Notes under the pieces: generated by a model
Told to the model about the DNA's origin: nothing
Database searches by the model: none
What the model saw: only the letters and a program-made list of their open reading frames with translations
Translations under genes and position numbers: made by a program
Shown: in pieces, positions 21,740 to 32,803 of the stretch
How the letters are laid out: each line of letters starts with the position of its first letter
Numbering within the stretch: the first letter of the stretch is position 1
Source: Sphingomonas aurantiaca
GTDB lineage: Bacteria; Pseudomonadota; Alphaproteobacteria; Sphingomonadales; Sphingomonadaceae
DNA length: 64,000 bases
Direction: 5' to 3'
Assembly (NCBI RefSeq): GCF_003050705.1
Contig: NZ_QAOG01000001.1
Location: 310,001-374,000, forward strand

Positions 21740-23540
21740 GCGGTGCGCATTTGGCGGCGAGCCAGGCGCGATCCGCCTCGTCGGTCATTTCCGGGGTCAG
21801 GACCGCCAGCACCTTTGCGTGATAGTCGTCGACCCAGGCGCGCTCCTGCGGCGTCAGCAGCGAGGGCTCGATCAGCGTGCGTTCGATCGGGCAGAAGGTG
21901 AGCGTCTCGAAGCCCAGCATTTCCCGGTCGGCGCCCGGGATCGTGCGCGGTTCGATCAGGATCAGGTTCTCGATGCGGATGCCGTATTCGCCCGCCTTGT
22001 AATAGCCGGGTTCGTTGGACAGCATCATGCCGGCACGCAAAGGCTCCAGCGCCGCGCCGCCGGGATAGTTGGGCGCGGCGATACGCTGAGGCCCCTCATG
22101 GACCGCGAGATAGGCGCCGATGCCGTGGCCGGTGCCGTGCGCGAAATCGAGCCCGGCCTCCCATAGCGGTCGGCGCGCGAAGGCATCGATCTGCCCACCC
22201 ATCGTGCCGTCGGGAAAGACCGCGGTGGCGATCGCGATGTGGCCCTTCAGGACGCGCGTGAAGCGGTCGCGCATTTCGGGCGTCGGTGCGCCGATCGGCA
22301 TGACTCGGGTCACGTCGGTGGTGCCGTCGGCATATTGGCCGCCCGAATCGATCAGATAGAGTTGGCCCGGCTCGATCGGCGCGCTCGATTCCTCGGTGAC
22401 GTGGTAGTGCGGGATCGCGCCGTGTGGACCGGTCGCGGAGATCGTGTCGAACGACGTGCCCTTGAGGACGCCGGTCTCTTCGCGGAACGCCAGCAGGCGT
22501 GCGGCGGCGCTCAGTTCGGTCTGTCCGCCCTTGATGCATTCGATCTCGACCCAGCGCAGGAACCGCGCGAGCGCCGCGCCGTCGCGCGCCGATGCCGCAC
22601 GGTGGCCACCGATCTCGACCGGGTTCTTGATCGCCTTGGCGAGCACGACGGGATCGCGGAGCTGCAGTGTCCTGGCGCCACCCGCCTGCAACGCCTGCGT
22701 AATCGCGGCGACGGTGCGCTCGGGATCGGCGGCGACCCGCTTGCCCGCATAGCCTCCGAGCGCGGCGGCGAAGGCGGTGCGGTCGTGGAGGCGCACCGCG
22801 TTGCCGAGATGCTGGCGCACGCTGTCGTCGATCTTGTCGGGCGCGACGAACAGGTCGGTCGTGCCGTCCGCGGCCACGATCGCATAGGACAGTGCGACGG
22901 GGGTGTGGTCGACGTCGCCGCCGCGGACGTTGAGCGCCCATGCGATCGAATCGAGCGCGGTGAGGACCACCGCGTCGGCCTTGTGATCGGCGAGCCAGTC
23001 GGCGATCGCGGCGCGCTTCTCGGCAGACGAGGCGCCGGTGAACTGGTCGGGCTGGACGGTCAGCGGCGCGGGCGACGGGGCGGGACGGTCAGTCCAGATC
23101 ACATCGACCGGATTGGCGTCGACCGCGACGAGCGTGGCGCCGCGATCGGCGAGCGCGGCGGCGGCGGCGGCGACCCAGGTTCCGGTGTGCAGCCACGCGT
23201 CGTAGCCGATCCGGCCGCCGTCCGGCGCGTGCTGGCCGAGCCATGCGGCGGGGCTGGTCTGGGGAACGTCGGCATAGTCCCAATGCGCGCCGTCGACCTG
23301 CTCGCGCACCTGGATCGTGTAGCGGCCATCGGTGAAGATCGCGGCGCGGTCGGCGAGGACGACGGCGGTGCCGGCGGATCCGCCGAAGCCGGTGAGCCAG
23401 CCGAGCCGCTGCGCGTAGCCGCCGACATATTCGCTCATGTGCTCGTCTGTCAGCGGGATGACGAAACCGTCGAGATTATCGGTGGTTAGCTGGGCGCGGA
23501 GGGCGGCGAGGCGGGCAGCGGGGCGGGCGTTCGGGGTCAT
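21732..23540 (-). CDS. Aminopeptidase P family protein (Xaa-Pro aminopeptidase)
   Basis: This 602-residue protein removes N-terminal residues before proline. It has two creatinase-like N-domains (residues about 1-300) and a C-terminal pita-bread domain whose five metal ligands are visible: the two Asp in IDSGGQYADGTTDVTR, the His in GTGHGIGAYLAVHEG, and Glu in SNEPGYY and in the final RIENL segment. The long three-domain form is the one shared with eukaryotic XPNPEP1. It runs convergent to the 45-residue gene and overlaps its end by 8 bases. No signal peptide is seen, so it should be cytoplasmic. Confidence 0.93.
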   Translation of the reverse strand: MTPNARPAARLAALRAQLTTDNLDGFVIPLTDEHMSEYVGGYAQRLGWLTGFGGSAGTAVVLADRAAIFTDGRYTIQVREQVDGAHWDYADVPQTSPAAWLGQHAPDGGRIGYDAWLHTGTWVAAAAAALADRGATLVAVDANPVDVIWTDRPAPSPAPLTVQPDQFTGASSAEKRAAIADWLADHKADAVVLTALDSIAWALNVRGGDVDHTPVALSYAIVAADGTTDLFVAPDKIDDSVRQHLGNAVRLHDRTAFAAALGGYAGKRVAADPERTVAAITQALQAGGARTLQLRDPVVLAKAIKNPVEIGGHRAASARDGAALARFLRWVEIECIKGGQTELSAAARLLAFREETGVLKGTSFDTISATGPHGAIPHYHVTEESSAPIEPGQLYLIDSGGQYADGTTDVTRVMPIGAPTPEMRDRFTRVLKGHIAIATAVFPDGTMGGQIDAFARRPLWEAGLDFAHGTGHGIGAYLAVHEGPQRIAAPNYPGGAALEPLRAGMMLSNEPGYYKAGEYGIRIENLILIEPRTIPGADREMLGFETLTFCPIERTLIEPSLLTPQERAWVDDYHAKVLAVLTPEMTDEADRAWLAAKCAPLT

Positions 23541-23761
23541 CGGTTCAGGCTCTCGTCAAAAGTGAAGTAGAGAAAGTGCAGACGCTCGCGCGGGTGTGGT
23601 GCGCGCTCGATATGGCCTCTGCAGCGGGGGGCGGCGGCGGAGATGCGGGGGCGGATCTGACTGTTTTGGGCCATGCAGGGGGTTTTGGCAGAAAGGGGAT
23701 GGGTAGGACAGCGGGCTTGGGCGCGCGCAGTCTAGCCGGTGAACTCTCCCCACCCCCACCT

Positions 23762-23859
23762 CCCCGGCGGAGGCCGGGGCCCAGTTGGGGGACGTTGCTA
23801 ACTGGGGGCATCGCGTCGTTACTGCGGCCTTCCCAACTGGGCCCCGGCCTTCGCCGGGG
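23762..23859. repeat. Intergenic inverted-repeat element, family A
   Basis: The arms 23762-23789 and 23832-23859 are 28 bases and pair with one mismatch; they carry the same CCAGTTGGG plus GGCCTTCGCCGG core as the element at 5767-5864. The gap 23541-24031 (491 bases) contains this element, the related one that follows and no supported gene; open frames across it are repeat-derived. Confidence 0.75.
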
Positions 23860-23912
23860 TGGTGGACTGCTCGGGTGGTGGAATGATCGAGCGTTGTACT
23901 ACAATTCTTGTT

Positions 23913-23957
23913 CTCCCGCGAAGGCGGGAGCCCAGACTGGGTCCCCGCCTTCGCGGG
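23913..23957. repeat. Short inverted-repeat element, family A relative
   Basis: The sequence CTCCCGCGAAGGCGGGAG is followed directly by CCCAGACTGGG and an inverted copy of the first part (CCCCGCCTTCGCGGG). The core matches family A with a smaller centre. Confidence 0.6.
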
Positions 23958-24031
23958 GAAACATTGGAGTGGGGCCTCCACCCAATGGGACGAGCGTTGG
24001 CTTCCACCCTTCGCACGGCTAACACATCGGC

Positions 24032-26086
24032 ATGACCACTCCCCCTATCGCCGACCAGCGACCGCATAGCTTCACCACGCACGGCGTGACGATCGAGGAT
24101 CCCTATGCGTGGCTGAAGGATCCGAACTATCCGGAGGTCGATGACGAAGACGTGCTGGCGTATCTCAAGGCCGAGAACGCGTATTTCGAAGAGCAGATGG
24201 CGCCGCATACCGCGCTGGTCGACACGATCTACGAAGAGATGAAGGCGCGCATCAAGGAGGACGAATCCTCGGTGCCGCAGAAGGATGGCGATTGGCTGTA
24301 CTGGACCGCGTACGAGACCGGCGGGCAGTATAAGAAATGGTGGCGCAAGCCCGTTGCGGGCGGGGACGACGAGCTGTTGCTCGACGAGCCGGCGCTGGCG
24401 GAGGGGCATGAGTATTTCCGGCTCGGCGCGTTTTCGGTCAGCAATGACGGGCGGTATCTTGCCTATGCGATCGACGATAACGGGAGTGAAAGGTTCGAGG
24501 TTCGGGTCAAGGACCTGGATACCGGCGAGCATCTGCCCGACGTGATCCCGGGGATGCTCAGCGAGATTGTGTGGACCGCGGACGATGCGGGCTTCCTCTA
24601 CGGTCTGGCGAACGAGCAGTGGCGGACGGACAATGCACGCTTCCACCGGTTGGGGACGCCGATCAGCGACGACGTCGTGCTGTTCCACGAGGAGGACGAG
24701 GGCTTCCGCGTCGGCGTCGGTGAGACGAGTTCGCGCAAGTGGATCGTGATCGCGACGAGCGACCATGTGACGAGCGAGATCTACCTTCTGCCCGCGCATG
24801 AGCCTTTGGCGGTGCCGATCCTTGTGTCCGCGCGGAAGGTCGGGCGCGAATATGACGTGGACGAGCATGACGGGACGCTGTTCATCCACACCAACGACGC
24901 CGACCCGAATTTCCGGCTGTGCACCGCACTGGTCGAGGAGCCGGGCGCGTGGAGCGAGCTGATCCCGGCGTCGCCGCATTTCTACATGACGGGGGTGGAG
25001 TGCTATCAGGACTTCTTCGTGGTCGATGGGCGCGAGGACGGGCTCGATCAGATCGCGATCCACCGGTACGAGACGCCGACCGAGGGCAAGCGGATCGACT
25101 TCCCCGAGGCGAGCTATGTCGCGGGGCTGGGCGACAACCCTGAGTATGACATGACCGTGCTGCGGCTTGGGTATGAGTCGATGGTCACGCCGGGGACGGT
25201 GTATGATTACGACGTGGATACCGGTGAGCGGACGATGCTCAAGGTGCAGGAGATCCCGAGCGGCTACGACGCGGCGAGCTATGCGACCGAGCGGCTGAAG
25301 ATCGTCGCGCGGGACGGGACCGAGATTCCGGTGTCGATCGTGTATCCGGCCGGGTTCGTGCGCGACGGCTCGGCGCCGTTGTTCCTCTATGCCTATGGCG
25401 CGTATGGCTATGCGATCCCGCCGGGCTTCTCGACGGGCCGCATGAGCCTGCTCGATCGCGGCTTTGCCTATGCGATCGCGCATATCCGCGGCGGCGATGA
25501 CCTTGGCCAGCAATGGTATCTCGACGGCAAGCTGGAGAAGCGCGCGAACACGTTCAACGATTTCGTCGATGTGGCCAAGGCGCTGGTCGACGCGCAGTGG
25601 ACGTCGGCGGGCAGGATCGCGATCGCGGGGCGCTCGGCGGGCGGCGAGCTGATGGGGGCGGTGGTCAATTCGGATCCCGAACTCTGGGGCGCGGTGATCG
25701 CCGATGTGCCGTTCGTCGACGTGCTCAATACGATGCTCGACGCCGAGCTGCCGCTGACGCCGGGCGAATGGCCCGAATGGGGCAATCCGATCGAGGACAA
25801 GGCGGCGTTCGAGTTGATCCGGTCGTATTCGCCGTACGACAACGTCAAGGCGCAGGCCTATCCGCCGATGTTCATTAGCGGAGGGCTGAACGATCCGCGG
25901 GTGACCTATTGGGAGCCCGCGAAATGGGCGGCCAAGCTGCGGCTGATGAAGACCGACGACAACGTCCTGCTGCTCAAGACCAACATGGGCGCGGGGCATG
26001 GCGGCAAGTCGGGGCGGTTCGAGTCGCTGCGCGAGGGCGCGGAGGAGCATGCGTTCGTGCTGTGGCAGCTGGGCGTGGCGGGATGA
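24032..26086 (+). CDS. ptrB: Oligopeptidase B-like serine peptidase (S9 family)
   Basis: The 684-residue protein has the prolyl-oligopeptidase layout: an N-terminal seven-bladed propeller (residues about 75-400) and a C-terminal alpha/beta-hydrolase. It opens with the family segment RPHSFTTHGVTIEDPYAWLKDPNYPEV. The catalytic Ser is in AGRSAGGELMG, the Asp in the SGGLNDPRVTYWEPAKW segment and the His in MGAGHGGKSGR. Acidic residues in that last region point to oligopeptidase B (cuts after Lys/Arg of short peptides) rather than prolyl oligopeptidase. No signal peptide. It overlaps the thioesterase gene by four bases. Confidence 0.92.
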   Translation: MTTPPIADQRPHSFTTHGVTIEDPYAWLKDPNYPEVDDEDVLAYLKAENAYFEEQMAPHTALVDTIYEEMKARIKEDESSVPQKDGDWLYWTAYETGGQYKKWWRKPVAGGDDELLLDEPALAEGHEYFRLGAFSVSNDGRYLAYAIDDNGSERFEVRVKDLDTGEHLPDVIPGMLSEIVWTADDAGFLYGLANEQWRTDNARFHRLGTPISDDVVLFHEEDEGFRVGVGETSSRKWIVIATSDHVTSEIYLLPAHEPLAVPILVSARKVGREYDVDEHDGTLFIHTNDADPNFRLCTALVEEPGAWSELIPASPHFYMTGVECYQDFFVVDGREDGLDQIAIHRYETPTEGKRIDFPEASYVAGLGDNPEYDMTVLRLGYESMVTPGTVYDYDVDTGERTMLKVQEIPSGYDAASYATERLKIVARDGTEIPVSIVYPAGFVRDGSAPLFLYAYGAYGYAIPPGFSTGRMSLLDRGFAYAIAHIRGGDDLGQQWYLDGKLEKRANTFNDFVDVAKALVDAQWTSAGRIAIAGRSAGGELMGAVVNSDPELWGAVIADVPFVDVLNTMLDAELPLTPGEWPEWGNPIEDKAAFELIRSYSPYDNVKAQAYPPMFISGGLNDPRVTYWEPAKWAAKLRLMKTDDNVLLLKTNMGAGHGGKSGRFESLREGAEEHAFVLWQLGVAG

Positions 26087-26526
26087 GCCGGTTCACGCTC
26101 TCGATCACCGCCGAGGACGGGGATATCGACGAGCTCGGGCATGTGAACAATGCGGTGTGGGTGCAGTGGATCCAGGCCATCGCCACCGCGCATTGGGAAG
26201 CGGTCGCCCCGCCTGCGCACAAGCTGGCCTATGTCTGGGTCGTGACGCGGCATGAGATCGACTATCGCGGGAGTGTGGTCGCGGGGGAGACCGTCATGGG
26301 CGAGACGTGGGTCGAGGGTGGGCCCAAGGGGGCTCGGTTCGATCGGCATGTGCGGTTCGTCGGGGATGACGGGCGGGTGAAGCTCGAGGCGGTGACGACC
26401 TGGGCTTTGCTCGATCGCGCGACGGGGCGGCTGATGCGGGTCCGCGAGGATATCGCCGCGCCGTTTTATGATGATCCCTCTCCCCTTCGGGGAGAGGGAG
26501 GGAGCGACGCAGTCGCGGAAGGGTGA
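26083..26526 (+). CDS. Hotdog-fold acyl-CoA thioesterase with repeat-derived C-terminus
   Basis: This 147-residue protein has the 4-hydroxybenzoyl-CoA thioesterase/YbgC pattern: DIDELGHVNNAVWVQWIQ with the expected His-Val-Asn-Asn near residues 19-22, then the long beta-sheet strands ETVMGETWVEGG and RFDRHVRFVGDDG. It would hydrolyse an acyl-CoA of unknown identity. ATG 26083 overlaps the ptrB stop (ATGA). The last 16 or so residues (from PSPLRGEGG) are encoded by a family B hairpin repeat starting at about 26477, so the native protein probably ended near residue 131. Confidence 0.85.
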   Translation: MSRFTLSITAEDGDIDELGHVNNAVWVQWIQAIATAHWEAVAPPAHKLAYVWVVTRHEIDYRGSVVAGETVMGETWVEGGPKGARFDRHVRFVGDDGRVKLEAVTTWALLDRATGRLMRVREDIAAPFYDDPSPLRGEGGSDAVAEG

Positions 26527-26625
26527 GGGGTGTTGGGATGGGCGTCCCTAGCCTCATGCCCCTCTCCCTTCCCACCGCAAGTGCGGCGGGCCCCTTCCCT
26601 CTCCCCGGAGGGGCGAGGGAGCAGT
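26477..26625. repeat. Intergenic hairpin repeat pair, family B
   Basis: Two related hairpins of CCTCTCCCC...GGGGAGAGG type stand about 85 bases apart and in inverted order, the second with an inner CCCACCGCAAGTGCGGCGGG stem. Elements of the same family lie inside the phage-like cluster at 41878 and 42804. This copy covers the 3' end of the thioesterase gene and reaches the ppc stop codon. Confidence 0.75.
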
Positions 26626-26626
26626 T

Positions 26627-29341
<2,715 letters not shown>

Positions 29342-29431
29342 GATTCCCTGCTGCGCTGCGGCAGGGATCAGGTCAACCTCGTACGGCAGATTTGTCGCGC
29401 GGGAGCGCCTCCGTGCGAAAGATAATTTCGC

Positions 29432-29824
29432 TTATTGGCGCTTGCGCGACTCCGCGCGCTCTTCGGACGTGACGGTGCCGTCGTGGTTCAGGTCCATCCG
29501 GTCGAACCAGGCGAGCGTGCCTTCGCTCCACTCGATCGCGGTGATGACACCGTCCTTGTTGCGGTCGAACGCCTTGATCCGCGCGTTGGGCGAAGGCAGC
29601 TCGTCCTTGGTGACGCGATCATCGGCGTTGCGATCGAGCGTGCGGAAGCGGCGTTCCATGCTGGCGCCGAAATCGAGCCGCGACGTCACCGACGGCGGCA
29701 CGAAACCCACCGCATTGGCATCGGCCTGGGCGCGCTGCGCATCCTTGTCGCCACAGGCAGACAGCAGTGCGCTCGACAGTATTAGCCCTGTCGCAGCAAA
29801 AGCTGCCCCGAGTCCGATCCGCAT
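29432..29824 (-). CDS. EF-hand lipoprotein
   Basis: The 130-residue protein has a lipoprotein signal with LLSAC as the lipobox (Cys at about residue 24) and three EF-hand loops: DRNADDRVTKDE, DRNKDGVITAIE and DLNHDGTVTSEE, each with the right spacing of acidic ligands. It should be a calcium-binding protein tethered to a membrane in the periplasm. The start at 29824 is chosen because GGGAG lies about 6 bases upstream and the lipoprotein signal begins there. The 90 bases between it and ppc hold nothing I can name. Confidence 0.85.
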   Translation of the reverse strand: MRIGLGAAFAATGLILSSALLSACGDKDAQRAQADANAVGFVPPSVTSRLDFGASMERRFRTLDRNADDRVTKDELPSPNARIKAFDRNKDGVITAIEWSEGTLAWFDRMDLNHDGTVTSEERAESRKRQ

Positions 29825-29849
29825 AGTATCTCCCGTTGATGAAAAGCCC

Positions 29850-30416
29850 TCAGGCTTCGAGTTCAACGTCCCAATACAGCCAGTCGTGCCATGTGTCGTG
29901 CAGGTAGTTGGGCGGGAAGCTGCGGCCGTGTTCCTGCAAGTGCCAGTTGGTCGGGCGGATTGGTTCGATATGGAGCGGCATCGCTGCCTGTTTGGGCGTG
30001 CGCCCGCCCTTTTTGAGGTTGCAGGGGGAGCAGGCGGTGACGACGTTCTCCCATGTGGTGCGACCGCCTTGCGCGCGCGGTACGACATGGTCGAAGGTGA
30101 GATCGCGCAGCTTGCCGCAATATTGGCAGGTGAACCGGTCGCGCAGGAACAGGTTGAAGCGGGTAAAGGCGGGAAATTGCGACGGTCGGACGAACTGCTT
30201 GAGCGCGATCACCGAGGGCAGTTTCAGCGCGAAATTGGCGCTGCGGACTTCGCGTTCGTAGGTGGCGACGATGTCGACACGGTCGAGGAACACCGCCTTG
30301 ATCGCGGTTTGCCACGGCCAGACGCTGAGGGGATAGTAAGAAAGCGGCGTGTAATCGGCATTCAGCACGAGCGCCGGACAACCATCCGGGTGGCGTATCA
30401 GGTCGGGGTGAAACAC
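29850..30416 (-). CDS. HNH endonuclease
   Basis: The protein of about 188 residues has an N-terminal domain common to a large family of bacterial HNH proteins (ALVLNADYTPLSYYPLSVWPWQTAIKAV) and a C-terminal HNH core with zinc-binding cysteine pairs: CQYCGKLRDLTFDHVVPRAQGG, ENVVTACSPCN, KKGGRTP. The biological role of this chromosomal family is unknown; there is no restriction or phage gene beside it. GTG 30416 is chosen over GTG 30428, because GGGAGGAG, a ribosome-binding site, covers the first codons of the longer form. Confidence 0.88.
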   Translation of the reverse strand: MFHPDLIRHPDGCPALVLNADYTPLSYYPLSVWPWQTAIKAVFLDRVDIVATYEREVRSANFALKLPSVIALKQFVRPSQFPAFTRFNLFLRDRFTCQYCGKLRDLTFDHVVPRAQGGRTTWENVVTACSPCNLKKGGRTPKQAAMPLHIEPIRPTNWHLQEHGRSFPPNYLHDTWHDWLYWDVELEA

Positions 30417-30508
30417 GGCTCCTCCCACTCAGGCTTCGCGAAACGCCCTATGGACGACAGCGATGACAAGGACATGACAGCACGGCGCATGGCGTCAGGT
30501 CAAGCATC

Positions 30509-31330
30509 GTGACCGTTATCACGCGGTTCGCGCCCAGCCCGACGGGGCGGTTGCACGAGGGCCATGCGGTGTCGGCGATCCGCGCGCACGACTTTGCACG
30601 CGACCGCGCCGGGCAGTTCGTCCTGCGGATCGAGGATATCGACGGGACGCGGAGCCGGCCCGAATTCGTCGCCGGCATTATCGAGGATCTGGCGTGGCTT
30701 GGGCTGCGCTGGGATGCGCTGGTGTTCCAGTCGGCGCGGTTGGCGACTTACGACGCGGCGCTGGAGACGCTGAAGACTCGGGGGCTGGTCTATCCGTGTT
30801 TCTGCACGCGCGCCGAGATCGCAGCGAGCGCGTCGGCGCCGCAGGGCGACATCGGGCCAGCCTATCCGGGGACGTGTCGGGGGCTTTCGGCCGAGGCGAT
30901 CGCGGCACGGACGGATGCGCGGTGCTGGCGCCTGGATATGGGCAAGGCGCTGGCGGAAACGGGCGCGCTGGCGTGGCATGATGCCGAGGCAGGCCGCGTC
31001 GTCGCCGATCCTATGCAGCAGGGGGACGTGGTGCTGGCGCGCAAGGATGCGCCGGCGAGCTATCACCTCGCGGTGACGATCGACGATGCCGCGCAAGGCG
31101 TGACCGACGTGGTGCGCGGGGTGGATCTGTTCGCGGCGACGCACGTGCACCGGGTGTTGCAGGCGCTGCTTGGGTTGCCGGTGCCGACCTATCATCATCA
31201 TCCCCTGGTGGTGGACGCGGAAGGGCGGCGGCTGGCGAAGCGGGACGGGGCGCCGGCGCTGGCGGCGATGCGCGCGGCCGGAGAGGACGGGCTGGCGCTC
31301 GCGGCCCGGGTGCGGCAGCGACTGCTGTAG
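30509..31330 (+). CDS. gluQ: Glutamyl-Q tRNA(Asp) synthetase
   Basis: GluQRS charges glutamate onto the queuosine base of tRNA(Asp). This 273-residue protein looks like a truncated GluRS: class I N-terminus with RFAPSPTGRLHEGHAVSA (HEGH in place of HIGH), IEDIDGTR, the zinc-type cysteines in YPCFCTRAE and YPGTCRG, DVVRGVDLFAATHVHRVLQALLG, and the KMSKS-like RLAKRDGAPAL. There is no anticodon-binding domain, as expected for GluQRS. GTG 30509 begins the frame (RBS not obvious). It is divergent from the HNH gene with 92 bases between. Confidence 0.93.
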   Translation: MTVITRFAPSPTGRLHEGHAVSAIRAHDFARDRAGQFVLRIEDIDGTRSRPEFVAGIIEDLAWLGLRWDALVFQSARLATYDAALETLKTRGLVYPCFCTRAEIAASASAPQGDIGPAYPGTCRGLSAEAIAARTDARCWRLDMGKALAETGALAWHDAEAGRVVADPMQQGDVVLARKDAPASYHLAVTIDDAAQGVTDVVRGVDLFAATHVHRVLQALLGLPVPTYHHHPLVVDAEGRRLAKRDGAPALAAMRAAGEDGLALAARVRQRLL

Positions 31331-31355
31331 CAACGCGGCGGGGGCGGTTACGCTG

Positions 31356-31706
31356 CTACAGCTGGATCCCGAGGCGTGGCGCGGCCCAGGTCATCGCCGC
31401 GTAGAGCCCGATCGTCAGCATGCAGCCCGCAAGCAGCGACAGCCAGAACGGCACGCCGTGACGGAGCATCATCGGGATCAGCAGGAACATCGGCAGCGAA
31501 GGCAGCACGTACCAGAAGGTGGCGCCGGCGTGCGCGGCCATCGTTCGCGGGTCCGGCTTGTCGTGCCAGAGCCAGATCATGCCGAGGACCGAAACGAGCG
31601 GCAGCGAGGCGACCAGCGCACCGACGCCGGGATAGCGCTTGGCGATCTCCGATGCCGCGGCGATCAGGATGCCCGAGATCAGGGCTTTCAGCGTCAGGTA
31701 TAACAT
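31356..31706 (-). CDS. DUF3147 small membrane protein
   Basis: The 116-residue protein has four predicted transmembrane helices (about 5-22, 30-48, 62-84, 88-108) and the DUF3147 pattern with KRYPGVGALVASLPLVSVLGMIWLWHD. The function is unknown. It converges on gluQ and is divergent from the two-helix protein that follows. Confidence 0.82.
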   Translation of the reverse strand: MLYLTLKALISGILIAAASEIAKRYPGVGALVASLPLVSVLGMIWLWHDKPDPRTMAAHAGATFWYVLPSLPMFLLIPMMLRHGVPFWLSLLAGCMLTIGLYAAMTWAAPRLGIQL

Positions 31707-31789
31707 AGGGTATTTGCGCGCATCAGGCGGTCCCTCACAATATGCTACGCGGCATTGCTAGCGTTGCCGCGCGCGCTTACATTCGATCC

Positions 31790-32020
31790 ATGAACACTTT
31801 CCTCGTCATCCTCCTGATCGCGGCCATGATCGCGACCGTCGTGGCTCTGGTGCGGGGCGTCGTGTCGTTCCTGCAGGAGGGCAGCGCGCAGGTCCGCGAC
31901 GGCAACGGGCCGAGCGCCGCGTCGCTGAAATCGAATCGGATGATGCAGCAGCGGATCTTCTTCCAGGCCCTCGCGATCCTGATCGTGGTGGTGATCCTGT
32001 TTGCTGCCGGGCGTACCTGA
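31790..32020 (+). CDS. Two-helix HIG1-like small membrane protein
   Basis: This 76-residue protein has a transmembrane helix at each end (residues about 3-24 and 52-72) joined by a polar linker. The SNRMMQQRIFFQALAILIVV segment has the arginine and glutamine placement of alphaproteobacterial HIG1-domain proteins, whose mitochondrial relatives are accessory factors of cytochrome oxidase. ATG 31790 is chosen because the first helix starts right after it. It is followed 144 bases later by the cobalamin adenosyltransferase, a gene order I recall as common in sphingomonads. Confidence 0.78.
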   Translation: MNTFLVILLIAAMIATVVALVRGVVSFLQEGSAQVRDGNGPSAASLKSNRMMQQRIFFQALAILIVVVILFAAGRT

Positions 32021-32164
32021 GGCGCTTTTTCCATCGCTCATCCCCTCCTAGTCGTTCCGGCTCTCGTTGGGATAGCGAGGAGGGTGCGGTAGCTTCGACC
32101 GCGGCATGGCTCGAACCGAAGACCCGGCGGTCCCGCAAATCGATCGCACTGAAGGAAACGACCG

Positions 32165-32749
32165 GTGGTCAAGCTCAACACGATTTACACGCGCACGGGT
32201 GATGCCGGGACGACCGGTCTGGTCGACGGCTCTCGCGTGTCGAAGGCCAGCGCGCTGATCCAGGCGATCGGCGACGTCGATGAGGCGAACTCCGCGATCG
32301 GCGTTGCCGCGGTCGCGTTGGGGGAACATCCGTTGGCCGCCGCGCTCGCGCGGATCCAGAACGACCTGTTCGATCTCGGCGCGGATCTGGCGACTCCCGC
32401 CAGCGAGGGGGCGGACGACGACGCGTTCGCGCCGTCCGAGATGGTGTTGCGGATCGTGCCGTCGCAGGTCGCGCGGCTGGAGCGCGAGATCGATGCAATG
32501 AACGATCACCTTGCGCCGTTGCGCAGCTTCATCCTGCCCGGCGGATCGGCGCAGGCGGCCGCACTGCATCTGGCACGTGCGATCACGCGGCGTGCCGAGC
32601 GATCCGCCGTCGCGGTCGAGTCTCGGCTAAATCCGGCAGCATTAGCGTATGTTAACAGGCTGTCTGATTTCCTGTTTGTTGCATCGCGGGCGGTGAACCA
32701 AAACGGGGCTGGCGACGTTCTATGGCAACCGGGGGCTATGCGCGACTAG
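32165..32749 (+). CDS. PduO-type cob(I)alamin adenosyltransferase
   Basis: The 194-residue protein transfers adenosyl from ATP to cobalamin to give coenzyme B12. It has the family N-terminus KLNTIYTRTGDAGTTGLVDGSRVSK (ATP site), the IGDVDEANSAIG segment, FILPGGSAQAAALHLARAITRRAER and the final LNRLSD-like YVNRLSDFLFVASR. It starts with GTG at 32165, with GAAGGA about 8 bases upstream. Confidence 0.94.
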   Translation: MVKLNTIYTRTGDAGTTGLVDGSRVSKASALIQAIGDVDEANSAIGVAAVALGEHPLAAALARIQNDLFDLGADLATPASEGADDDAFAPSEMVLRIVPSQVARLEREIDAMNDHLAPLRSFILPGGSAQAAALHLARAITRRAERSAVAVESRLNPAALAYVNRLSDFLFVASRAVNQNGAGDVLWQPGAMRD

Positions 32750-32803
32750 GTGTGCGCCTCCGTTCGAGCGCTGCGCGGAAAGTGCCGGATAGAAGGAAAG
32801 CCG

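Noticed and set aside
23819..26050. A 743-codon open frame opposite ptrB.
   Set aside because: Antisense shadow of a well-supported gene; composition is not protein-like and it starts inside repeats.
26477..26625. Tandem hairpins considered as a CRISPR array.
   Set aside because: Only two or three units, inverted rather than direct, with no regular spacers and no cas genes in the window.
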